Positions 1-6,355 of a DNA stretch of 9,908 bases are shown here, one piece after another. The stretch is from Gemmatimonadales bacterium UBA2960 (GTDB taxonomy: Bacteria > Gemmatimonadota > Gemmatimonadetes > Longimicrobiales > Gaopeijiaceae). The position numbers and the translations under genes are program-made. The notes beneath the pieces were generated by a model. That model saw only the letters and a program-made list of their open reading frames with translations, was not told the DNA's origin and did not search any database. The stretch lies in assembly GCA_002348465.1 (NCBI GenBank), contig DEBI01000098.1, forward strand, positions 49,346 through 59,253, read 5' to 3'. Numbering within the stretch: the stretch's first letter is position 1; every line of letters begins with the position of its first letter.

Positions 1-340
1 AGGCGCGATACTCCGCGTTGTTCTAGATCCCAATCACTGGATGTCCTCGGGTACCGATGGTGAAATCGGGGTGCTGGTTGAAGGATCGCGTATCTTCAGT
101 CCGCTGACTCTGGATAACGGCACAAACGTTGGGCGATACGGATCCCTCGATGATTTGGTCTTGGGTGGCATAGTGTGGGATGAAGCAAGACCACAGCTCG
201 TCAACAAGGCATTCCTCATGCACGAGGGCCACGGCACCGGGCAGATTATCGCCTTTGCAGAGGATCCCAACTACCGCGCGTATGCCGAAGCAACCCAACT
301 ATTATTCATTAACGCCGTGCTCTTAGGTGCCGGGCGATAG
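1..340 (+). CDS. M14-family zinc carboxypeptidase-like protein, C-terminal fragment
   Basis: This is the 3' end of a gene that begins left of the window. The reading frame is open from base 2 to the TAG at 338-340, giving about 112 residues. The tail has the look of the C-terminal region of large bacterial M14 metallopeptidase-family proteins. It has a DPNHW segment, then a segment with PL and NVGRYGSLDDL, then HEGHGTGQIIAFAEDPNYRAY and a final LLFINAVLLG strand. In that family this region follows the zinc peptidase domain and resembles a glutamine-amidotransferase-like fold. The catalytic zinc ligands would lie upstream and are not visible, so activity cannot be judged. The ATG at 41 is internal, because homology-like sequence continues in frame to the window edge. 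The family call rests on recalled pattern similarity, not on an alignment. Confidence 0.7.
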   Translation, partial: GAILRVVLDPNHWMSSGTDGEIGVLVEGSRIFSPLTLDNGTNVGRYGSLDDLVLGGIVWDEARPQLVNKAFLMHEGHGTGQIIAFAEDPNYRAYAEATQLLFINAVLLGAGR

Positions 341-450
341 TCATGGGAGGTATTCTGGGCCTGCAGCTATGTCACAACAGGACCTCAATGGGCCAAAGAT
401 TTTGGCATATACAGGTGCGTTGACCCTTGGAACAACGAGTCGACAGAAAG
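341..450. other. Intergenic gap, no recognisable element
   Basis: These 110 bases separate the peptidase tail from the DUF2007-like gene. I see no strong hairpin with a T-run, no well-spaced promoter hexamers and no small gene with a ribosome site. A promoter for the downstream gene may lie here but cannot be pointed to. Confidence 0.4.
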
Positions 451-975
451 ATGCGCGAAGTTGCAGTCGCCCAATACGCCTGGCGCTATGAAGCTGAGTT
501 CGCCGCCGGATTTCTTCGGGACGCCAACATCGCACACCGGCTGCAGATTGACGATCCCGCTCTGGGTATTTCCATATCTACGGCTGCTACCCTTTGGGTG
601 CTGGCCGCGGACGAGAAACGTGCCCGTGAAATACTCGACATAAGCCAGGAGCATTCCCCTCGTCTCTCTAGTCCCCAAAAGGCATATCACCACGTGAGTA
701 GAAGAACAACGGCTAGGATTGATATCCATCACGACGGTGCGAGTCACACATCCACCACGCACAGTAAGATGACCTTTAGGGCGCGAAGCCTCGCCGTCAT
801 CTGTGCTTTTGGTTTAGCCGGCGTCGGTCAGGTGTTGCTTACGAGCTGGTATCTGCCTGGACCTGGACCCGCACTTGCCTTCTTAGTGGCCATGTTAGTA
901 GTGATAGGTTTCACTGGAAGAGCTCCCAGAGCTCTGAGAAACTTTCTCCTGACTGTCTCCGGAGGGATCCCGTAG
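451..975 (+). CDS. DUF2007-like small protein with two C-terminal membrane segments
   Basis: This is a predicted protein of 174 residues. Residues 1-62 (MREVAVAQY, then YEAEFAAGFLRDANI, a short strand and VLAADEKRAREIL) match the pattern of DUF2007-type putative signal-transducing domains, which are small ferredoxin-like folds of unknown role. A polar linker follows at about residues 65-108, rich in Ser, Thr and His. Two hydrophobic stretches come next, near 112-132 and 137-155, separated by a Pro/Gly turn, with a short basic tail. I infer a membrane-anchored protein with the DUF2007 domain in the cytoplasm. The ATG at 451 is preferred because the domain begins right there. An in-frame TTG at 427 would add eight residues (to give 182), and neither start has a clear Shine-Dalgarno. 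It lies 110 bases after the peptidase gene, and no functional link is evident. Confidence 0.6.
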   Translation: MREVAVAQYAWRYEAEFAAGFLRDANIAHRLQIDDPALGISISTAATLWVLAADEKRAREILDISQEHSPRLSSPQKAYHHVSRRTTARIDIHHDGASHTSTTHSKMTFRARSLAVICAFGLAGVGQVLLTSWYLPGPGPALAFLVAMLVVIGFTGRAPRALRNFLLTVSGGIP

Positions 976-1059
976 AGAGGTAACCTTGATCCAAACCAAT
1001 CAGACCTCCCTCTTCTAACCCTTGTTTCCTTACCAACTGTCCACACTGAGCATTCGCAC
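976..1059. other. Intergenic gap before the dehydrogenase, weak imperfect inverted repeat
   Basis: These 84 bases probably hold the promoter of the dehydrogenase/oxidoreductase pair, but no convincing pair of hexamers was found. The string AGAGAGGT at 974-981 can pair imperfectly, with a two-base bulge, with ACCTCCCTCT at 1004-1013. A pyrimidine-rich stretch follows. This may be a weak terminator of the preceding gene. Confidence 0.2.
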
Positions 1060-2313
1060 ATGAAGGCTGTAACCTTCAACGTCACAATCCCAAGCTACGT
1101 GGTCGGGAAAACATTAGGGAGATTGACCGAGGCAGCCGTCTTTGGGGGGCTGAGCGGGGTCCGATTCGAAGATCTCGCTGAACCAGAAATCCCGGGAGAC
1201 CGCTGGGTCAAGCTAGAGATCATCCTGGCCGGCATCTGTGGATCGGACATCGGGAACCTGACACTCAAATCTAGTCCGGCGATGGAGCCGTTTGGATCAT
1301 TCCCAGCGGTCCTCGGACATGAGATCCTAGCCCGGGTCGTGGAAACTGGTCCGGGAGTCACTGCAGTAGAAGTTGGGCAACGAGTAGCTGTAGACCCAGG
1401 CGTTTCCTGTGTGGTTCGTGGCCACCAAGGTTCAGAACAGTGCCTCTCGTGCATCGAAGGACTACCCGCTACCTGCACGAGAGCGGGAGACGAGGGAAAG
1501 ACCATCATCGGGGCAGGGCCTATACAGAGGGGTATGACAATCGGGTATCACGCAAGTCTCCCTGGTGGGTGGGGGGAGCGCATGATTGCTCACGAATCAC
1601 AGCTCTTTCCCGTTAGCGACGCCATTAACGACCGATCAGCCTCACTGATAGAGCCGCTTGCGGTAGGCATGCATGCCGCGCTGCAGTCACGCCCTCTAGG
1701 TGAAGGGCCCGCGCTAGTCCTGGGAAGCGGACCCATAGCACTTGGTGTCATATGGGCCCTCCGGGCCATAGGCTATGACGGCGAACTTATCGCTCAAGTG
1801 CGAAGAGACCACGAGGCCGACTTGGCGCGCGCGCACGGTGCATCCTCCGTGATCTCGCCAGGAGACGAGGCCCGTGACGCAATGGTCGCGACTGGGGCTA
1901 ATGCGTATATGCCCATCGTCGGGGACGAGGTATATGCCGGAGGGGGCTTCCCGCTGATCTTCGACTGTGTGGGAAGCAGCCAGACAGTAAAGCAAGCACT
2001 TCGATACGCCACCGTTAGGGGCCGAATCATTCTTCTTGGATGCGCTGCTGAAATCCCAAAGCTGGACCTGACACCCGTGTGGGCAAATGAGCTTCAGATT
2101 CAAGGCTATCAGTGCTACGGAGAGGAAGCGTGGCGTGACGGCACTGAACACACGTTCAAGATCACACACGACTTGCTTATAGAAACGGGCGCTCCTGTGG
2201 AGCAGATGGTGACGCACATCTATCCGCTGCGCCAATACCAAGAGGCACTCTCGACCGCCGCTAACCGACGCAAGACTGGTTCTGTCAAAGTGCTCCTGGA
2301 CCCGCAGAACTGA
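1060..2313 (+). CDS. Zinc-dependent medium-chain alcohol/polyol dehydrogenase (MDR superfamily)
   Basis: This 417-residue protein is a member of the zinc-containing medium-chain dehydrogenase/reductase superfamily, which oxidises an alcohol or polyol to the carbonyl with NAD(P). Residues 1-210 form the GroES-like catalytic domain. Likely catalytic-zinc ligands are Cys60 (GICGSD), His87-Glu88 (LGHE) and Glu198 (IEPLAVG), an arrangement typical of sorbitol and threonine dehydrogenases. Structural-zinc cysteines are 117, 128, 131 and 139, with an enlarged gap between the first two. The Rossmann domain begins at LVLGSGPIALG (219-229). The residue that normally carries the NAD-binding aspartate at the end of the second strand aligns with Val247, followed by Arg248-Arg249, which may favour NADP(H) (inference). 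The protein is somewhat longer than the usual 340-390. It starts at ATG 1060 without an obvious ribosome site. It is followed after 28 bases by a FAD amino-acid oxidoreductase, so the two are probably co-transcribed. The substrate is unknown. Confidence 0.85.
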   Translation: MKAVTFNVTIPSYVVGKTLGRLTEAAVFGGLSGVRFEDLAEPEIPGDRWVKLEIILAGICGSDIGNLTLKSSPAMEPFGSFPAVLGHEILARVVETGPGVTAVEVGQRVAVDPGVSCVVRGHQGSEQCLSCIEGLPATCTRAGDEGKTIIGAGPIQRGMTIGYHASLPGGWGERMIAHESQLFPVSDAINDRSASLIEPLAVGMHAALQSRPLGEGPALVLGSGPIALGVIWALRAIGYDGELIAQVRRDHEADLARAHGASSVISPGDEARDAMVATGANAYMPIVGDEVYAGGGFPLIFDCVGSSQTVKQALRYATVRGRIILLGCAAEIPKLDLTPVWANELQIQGYQCYGEEAWRDGTEHTFKITHDLLIETGAPVEQMVTHIYPLRQYQEALSTAANRRKTGSVKVLLDPQN

Positions 2314-2341
2314 ATCCCTCATCGCGCGGACAAGCTACCCA

Positions 2342-3613
2342 ATGAGCGATCGGCAGCGCGTTATCGTGGTCGGTGGGGGCGTGATCGGAGTCAGCACAGC
2401 ATACGCACTCGCGCGGCGCGGCGCGGAAGTCGAGCTAGTGGAGCGACGAAAGATCGGTGCCGGAGCGTCAGCCGGGAACGCGGGAACTATAGCGGTGGGC
2501 CACCCTCCTCTGAACAGACCGGGACGATTCACTCAGCTTCTGCGATGGATAACGAAATCCTCTAGCCCCTTATACGTAAAGCCACGAGTGGATCCAAGTC
2601 TCTGGCGATGGCTTCTGGGTTTCTACCGATACTGCACTCATGAACATGTACAACATGCCATGAGCGTCATGGCGCCCCTAGGCCACGACGCACTCCAAAG
2701 CTTCGAACGCCTGCTCTCCGAGGAGCAGATAGAATGTGGATACAGAGCCGGGGGGTATCTCGAAGTCTGCTCAACGGAATCCGCGCTCGACTACGCTCAC
2801 GACGAAGCTGCACTAATCTCGGAGTACGGGTACAAACCGGAACTCATCGACGGTGACGAGCTTCGACGAAGGGAGCCAGCACTAGGTCCTGACCGAATCG
2901 GCGCAGTACACTATCACGAATCGGCGACACTCACCCCCTCTGAGTTCCTCAGCGGCTTAACCAAAGCCAGTCGGCGATACGGCGTACGGTTTCATATCGG
3001 CACCGGAGTGGCTCAGATAAATCGCAAAGGGGATAAGATTACGGGTGTAACGCTAGACTCCGGCAAAACACTAAACTGCGACACAATCGTCCTCGCTACC
3101 GGGACGTACAGTAGAAAACTCACCCGAGCCTTTGGGCTTCGTCTCCCCGTCCAGCCGGGCAAAGGTTACCATCGAGAAGTAGCGATTGGGTCAAACGGTG
3201 CCCCTAACCTGCGCATAGCGTGTGTACTGGCGGAACACGCGGTCTTCTGCACTCCGATGAAAACTTCCGTGCGATTTGCGGGCACAATGGAGTTCTCAGG
3301 AGAAAACGATGACCTACGACCTGAGCGACTGAATCAACTCACAACAGCGGCTCGGGAAGCCTTCCCGCATATGGGGACAGCACAACCTCACTCTGAATGG
3401 TGTGGGTTGCGCCCGATGTCTATAGACGGCCTTCCAATCATCGGCTTCATTCCAGGCATAGAGGGGCTCGTTCTAGCTACAGGACATGGAATGCTCGGAC
3501 TCACACTTGGACCTGTAACCGGAGATATCGTAGCGAATCAGGTCCTAGATGGATCAGATCCTCGGGCCATCCACTTATCACCCGAAAGATTTTCTGGTAG
3601 GCAAAGGAACTAA
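2342..3613 (+). CDS. FAD-dependent D-amino-acid dehydrogenase/oxidase family protein (DadA-like)
   Basis: This 423-residue protein is of DAO-family (glycine oxidase/DadA-type) length and layout. The N-terminal FAD-binding Rossmann motif is VVGGGVIG at residues 9-16, with Glu34 at the end of the second strand to hold the ribose. The segment GASAGNAG (41-48) is the usual flavin-contacting loop of this family. The substrate domain includes PGKGYH (272-277) and WCGLRP (353-358). The C-terminal FAD segment is ATGHGMLGLTLGPVTG (379-394). The likely reaction is oxidation of a D-amino acid, glycine or an imino acid such as D-hydroxyproline to the imino/keto product, passing electrons to oxygen or a membrane acceptor. 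The exact substrate cannot be read. It starts at ATG 2342, 28 bases after the dehydrogenase gene, suggesting one transcript. It ends 20 bases from the convergent ogt gene. DadA itself is a possible but unproven identity, so no symbol is given. Confidence 0.85.
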   Translation: MSDRQRVIVVGGGVIGVSTAYALARRGAEVELVERRKIGAGASAGNAGTIAVGHPPLNRPGRFTQLLRWITKSSSPLYVKPRVDPSLWRWLLGFYRYCTHEHVQHAMSVMAPLGHDALQSFERLLSEEQIECGYRAGGYLEVCSTESALDYAHDEAALISEYGYKPELIDGDELRRREPALGPDRIGAVHYHESATLTPSEFLSGLTKASRRYGVRFHIGTGVAQINRKGDKITGVTLDSGKTLNCDTIVLATGTYSRKLTRAFGLRLPVQPGKGYHREVAIGSNGAPNLRIACVLAEHAVFCTPMKTSVRFAGTMEFSGENDDLRPERLNQLTTAAREAFPHMGTAQPHSEWCGLRPMSIDGLPIIGFIPGIEGLVLATGHGMLGLTLGPVTGDIVANQVLDGSDPRAIHLSPERFSGRQRN

Positions 3614-3630
3614 AGAGGCTCAACCGCGGG

Positions 3631-3648
3631 CCGCTAGAGATCTAGCGG
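3631..3648. terminator. Inverted repeat between convergent genes, possible bidirectional terminator
   Basis: An 18-base near-perfect inverted repeat (arms CCGCTAGA and TCTAGCGG around a 2-base centre; realistically a 7-bp stem with a 4-base loop) lies just beyond the dadA-like stop at 3611-3613. It overlaps the last codons and stop of the opposing ogt gene. Its position suits a terminator shared by the two convergent transcripts. No run of T follows on either strand, so it is not a classical intrinsic terminator, and it may only be a hairpin that slows readthrough. Confidence 0.3.
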
Positions 3649-4185
3649 AATTACCTCCGGATGCACTCTGCTGTTAGGTGAGACCCCCTCTACTTCTACA
3701 CCCTCCATTCTGAGCAGCGCAACCTTCCGCCTAAGGCCGCCAGAAAATCCTGTGAGACGACCATCCGACGCAATCACACGATGACACGGGACCACTATCA
3801 GGATTGGGTTAGCGCCAATGGCTTGACCGACAGCCCGCGCTTTATCTGGCTTTCCGACAGCCCGCGCGATTTCCCCGTAAGTGGTTACGTGGCCGTGCTT
3901 AACCTTGAGCAGTTCCTCATAAACTTCTCTCTGGAAGTCGGAACTCACACCCGAGAAATCCAGCGGCAGCTGGAAAGACGTTCGTTCCTTGGCGAAGTAA
4001 GCCTCTATTTGCTCCACCGCCTCTTGGAGCTGACCTGGTCGCTCTGTGCCCGGCTTCATGTGTCGCCCTCGTGGCAAGGGTCCGAACTCAATCCTCCGAA
4101 CACCTCGCGGGGAGATCCATATAGTGACACCCCCGACCCGAGCATCGGTCAAGTGGGCTGAGTGAACCTCGACCAGGTTGCTCAA
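3634..4185 (-). CDS. ogt: Methylated-DNA--protein-cysteine S-methyltransferase (O6-alkylguanine-DNA alkyltransferase)
   Basis: This 183-residue suicide DNA-repair protein moves alkyl groups from O6-alkylguanine to its own cysteine. The acceptor is Cys134 in the PCHRV motif (133-137). The Asn-hinge is Asn126. The DNA-binding helix-turn-helix region runs over TTYGEIARAVGKPDKARAVG (101-120), with Tyr103 and the arginine finger Arg117. Residues 1-85 are the variable N-terminal domain. The protein lacks the AraC-like regulatory domain of Ada, so it is of the Ogt type. The start is TTG at 4185, overlapping the sufU stop in the string TTGA. No earlier in-frame ATG is plausible, and a purine-rich GGAAGAAGGGG sits 4-5 bases upstream. 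This implies translational coupling to sufU and places a repair gene at the end of the SUF operon. It ends close to the convergent dadA-like gene. Confidence 0.92.
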   Translation of the reverse strand: MSNLVEVHSAHLTDARVGGVTIWISPRGVRRIEFGPLPRGRHMKPGTERPGQLQEAVEQIEAYFAKERTSFQLPLDFSGVSSDFQREVYEELLKVKHGHVTTYGEIARAVGKPDKARAVGQAIGANPILIVVPCHRVIASDGRLTGFSGGLRRKVALLRMEGVEVEGVSPNSRVHPEVIPLDL

Positions 4186-4643
4186 GTAGCCCCTTCTTCC
4201 ACAACTCCAGCTTCCTTCTTGAGTGCCTCCTGCAGCGCATCAAAGCCGAGCAGGGCACATTTGATACGAACCGGAAACTTCGAAACTCCCTGTAGTGCTC
4301 TGAGATCGCCAAGCGACTTCTCTTTCACCGCTGATTCGTCGCCGTGCATCATATCGGTGAAGCGCTTCGCTAACTCGTCAGCTTGATCAATGCTCGAGCC
4401 TTTCAAGCGGATTGTCATCATGCTGACAGAGGCCTGAGAAATCGAGCATCCCGATCCGAGGAACTTCACATCCTCAATCCGGTTTCCTTCAATCCGCAAT
4501 TGCAATCGGATCTCGTCACCACAAACAGGATTTGCCATATGGATCTCCACCGTCTTTTCCTCGAGCTCCCCTTTGTTACGCGGATTTCGATAATGCTCTA
4601 GGATGAGCTGCTGGTAGAGAGAGCTTAGTTGCGGAGTTTCCAT
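4182..4643 (-). CDS. sufU: Fe-S cluster assembly sulfur-transfer protein SufU
   Basis: This 153-residue SufU-type protein is the zinc-bound partner of SufS: it accepts persulfide sulfur by ligand exchange and passes it to the SufBCD scaffold. The zinc site residues are all present: Cys41 and Asp43 in NPVCGDE, Cys66 in GSGCSIS, and Cys129 in RIKCALLG. The numbering nearly matches that known for the Bacillus protein. The region about residues 85-115 holds the insertion that distinguishes SufU from IscU. The ATG at 4643 is chosen. An in-frame TTG directly before it at 4646 would add one residue and is less likely. It lies 110 bases downstream of sufS, the widest gap in the operon, and overlaps ogt by four bases. 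No sufE is seen, which agrees with SufU acting as the SufS partner here. Confidence 0.93.
   Translation of the reverse strand: METPQLSSLYQQLILEHYRNPRNKGELEEKTVEIHMANPVCGDEIRLQLRIEGNRIEDVKFLGSGCSISQASVSMMTIRLKGSSIDQADELAKRFTDMMHGDESAVKEKSLGDLRALQGVSKFPVRIKCALLGFDALQEALKKEAGVVEEGAT
4190..4200 (-). promoter_or_regulatory. Ribosome binding site deciding the TTG start of ogt
   Basis: On the minus strand the purine string GGAAGAAGGGG ends four bases before the TTG codon at 4185. It lies inside the last codons of sufU. Together with the TTGA stop/start overlap it supports the TTG as the true ogt start and suggests that ribosomes ending sufU restart on ogt. Confidence 0.5.
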
Positions 4644-4753
4644 CAATTTCTACTCGATTCTAACGGGTCCACAATGTATCGCCGGTTCAGTCGCTAGGCA
4701 CGTTTGATCCCTGTACACCGGTTTTGAGCAAACAGAGCCGCTCATCTGCTAAC

Positions 4754-5989
4754 TCAGCCGAAAATCGCAGCTACCTGGTCAAGGCCTTTGACCAGTCGAT
4801 CCACGTCTTCTCGCGTGCTGTACAAGTAGAAGGACGCCCGGGCGGTAGCCGGGACGCCAAAATGCTTCATCACGAGCTGTGCGCAGTGATGTCCAGCACG
4901 GATCGCGACTCCTTCCGTGTCCAGAATCGTAGAAATATCGTGAGGATGCGCATCACCCATTGTAAAGGAAATCACTGCGGATCTGTCCTCCAGTGACGAC
5001 GGGCCAAATATTCTCAATCCAGGAATCAGCGAAAGTTGCTCCATGGCATACGCCATAATCTCATTCTCGTGCATCGAGATGGCTTTGGTACCAATCTTTG
5101 ACAGGTAGTCAACCGCCGCACCCAGACCTATCGCACCCGCGATATTCGGCGTTCCGGCCTCGAATTTATGAGGGACAGCAGCCCAACTGCTTTGATCGCG
5201 CCCCACAATTTGAATCATCTCCCCGCCGCCCTGAAAAGGCGACATAGCCTCGAGGAGTTCTAGGCGGCCCCAGAGTACCCCCACTCCTGTCGGTCCGCAC
5301 ATCTTGTGACCGCCAAACGCATAGAAATCGCAGCCGAGATCCTGTACATCCACCTTTGTGTGGACGACCCCCTGCGCCCCGTCCACCATGACAATTGCTC
5401 CCACCGCCCGCGATGCGTCTACGATTTTCTTTACCGGATTGATAGTCCCGAGGCTGTTCGACACGTCCGAGATCGACACGATCTTCGTTCGCTCGGTGAG
5501 AAGTGATTCAAGGCCATCGAGGACGAGGCGTCCTTCATCATCAATTTCAATGTACTTCAACGTTGCGCCCGTCCTCGCCGCTAGCAGCTGCCACGGGACG
5601 ATGTTGGAGTGATGCTCCATAACTGAGATCAGGATTTCATCACCTTTGCCAACATGGTCTAGGCCCCACGCAGTCGCGACTAGGTTGATCGCTTCAGTGG
5701 TTCCACGTGTCCAAACGCACTCCGCCGCGCTAGGCGCGTTGATCCAACTGGCGACTTTCTCGCGCGCTGCTTCAAAGGCAACGGTCGCTCGTCTGGATAG
5801 CTCATGGATGCCACGATGAACGTTCGCGTTGTCCTTCTCATAGTATTCGCTGAGCACGTCGAGAACCGCGCGCGGCTTCTGCGATGTCGCAGCGTTATCC
5901 AGGTATGCAAGTGGTTTACCGTGGACAGTCTGATCTAGCGCTGGGAAGTCTTTTCGGATCCGGATGGGATCAAAGTCTTCAATGCTCAT
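4754..5989 (-). CDS. sufS: Cysteine desulfurase SufS
   Basis: This 411-residue PLP-dependent group II cysteine desulfurase turns L-cysteine into L-alanine and an enzyme-bound persulfide, the sulfur source for Fe-S clusters. PLP-binding Lys229 lies in FGGHKMCGPTG. His126 in MEHHSNIVPW stacks on the cofactor, and Asp203 in VDGAQ pairs with its pyridine nitrogen. Catalytic Cys369 lies in RAGHHCAQ, followed by the conserved Arg384 in TARASFYLY. The length is normal for SufS (about 405-415), and the short catalytic loop is that of group II enzymes. The ATG at 5989 has an AAGGCG ribosome-site-like string just upstream. The gene lies 44 bases after the Rieske gene and 110 before sufU, the usual partner order in SufU-type operons. 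Confidence 0.96.
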   Translation of the reverse strand: MSIEDFDPIRIRKDFPALDQTVHGKPLAYLDNAATSQKPRAVLDVLSEYYEKDNANVHRGIHELSRRATVAFEAAREKVASWINAPSAAECVWTRGTTEAINLVATAWGLDHVGKGDEILISVMEHHSNIVPWQLLAARTGATLKYIEIDDEGRLVLDGLESLLTERTKIVSISDVSNSLGTINPVKKIVDASRAVGAIVMVDGAQGVVHTKVDVQDLGCDFYAFGGHKMCGPTGVGVLWGRLELLEAMSPFQGGGEMIQIVGRDQSSWAAVPHKFEAGTPNIAGAIGLGAAVDYLSKIGTKAISMHENEIMAYAMEQLSLIPGLRIFGPSSLEDRSAVISFTMGDAHPHDISTILDTEGVAIRAGHHCAQLVMKHFGVPATARASFYLYSTREDVDRLVKGLDQVAAIFG

Positions 5990-6033
5990 ATTTTCGCCTT
6001 GGTCATCTTGCTCGACGGCCGATCCGAGCCCAG

Positions 6034-6345
6034 CTATCCGATATCAACAAAAATCTCTCCGTCCCGAATATCAACCGGAAACGATTGAACAGGCCGGATC
6101 GCAGGAAGCGTCTTCCGCGCACCGGAGCACGCATCGAATCGTGCACCATGATACAGGCATACGACGTCGCTACCCTCGAGCTCACCATCCGAAAGTGGGA
6201 GGTCTTCGTGAGAGCACTGGTCTTTCAGTGCACAAATCGCACCCTCCACATTCGCGAGCACCACAGGTACCCCGTCTGCCATCACACCCTTCAACATCCC
6301 CACAGCGCAATCACCCACCGTTGCGACCTTCACCCAATGAGACAT
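6034..6345 (-). CDS. Rieske [2Fe-2S] ferredoxin-like protein in the SUF operon
   Basis: This 103-residue soluble protein is built around one Rieske domain. The cluster ligands are clear: Cys44-Ser-His46 and, 16 residues on, Cys63-Leu-Tyr-His66, followed by GARFD, as in bacterial dioxygenase-type Rieske ferredoxins. It has no signal peptide and no membrane anchor, so it is cytoplasmic. A start at ATG 6345 is preferred because it begins the domain (MSHWVKVATV), lies 10 bases after the sufD stop and follows a GGTGA string. An upstream in-frame start at 6405 would add 20 residues overlapping sufD. Such proteins are often annotated as phenylpropionate dioxygenase ferredoxin subunits. The setting, between sufD and sufS, instead suggests electron supply to Fe-S assembly or a client of it. 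That role is inference, but similar placement is known in actinobacterial SUF operons. Confidence 0.92.
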   Translation of the reverse strand: MSHWVKVATVGDCAVGMLKGVMADGVPVVLANVEGAICALKDQCSHEDLPLSDGELEGSDVVCLYHGARFDACSGARKTLPAIRPVQSFPVDIRDGEIFVDIG

Positions 6346-6355
6346 CGTCGACCCG

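Noticed and set aside
427..450. TTG at 427 as the start of the DUF2007-like gene.
   Set aside because: The recognisable domain begins at the ATG at 451 and no ribosome site favours the TTG.
1714..2322. 202-residue minus-strand frame opposite the dehydrogenase.
   Set aside because: It is antisense to a gene with clear motifs and shows no recognisable domain or ribosome site.
4657..4662. TAGAAT on the minus strand as a -10 box for an internal sufU promoter.
   Set aside because: There is no matching -35 hexamer at normal spacing, and the box would leave only a few bases of leader. The 110-base gap after sufS keeps the idea open, but the sequence does not support it.
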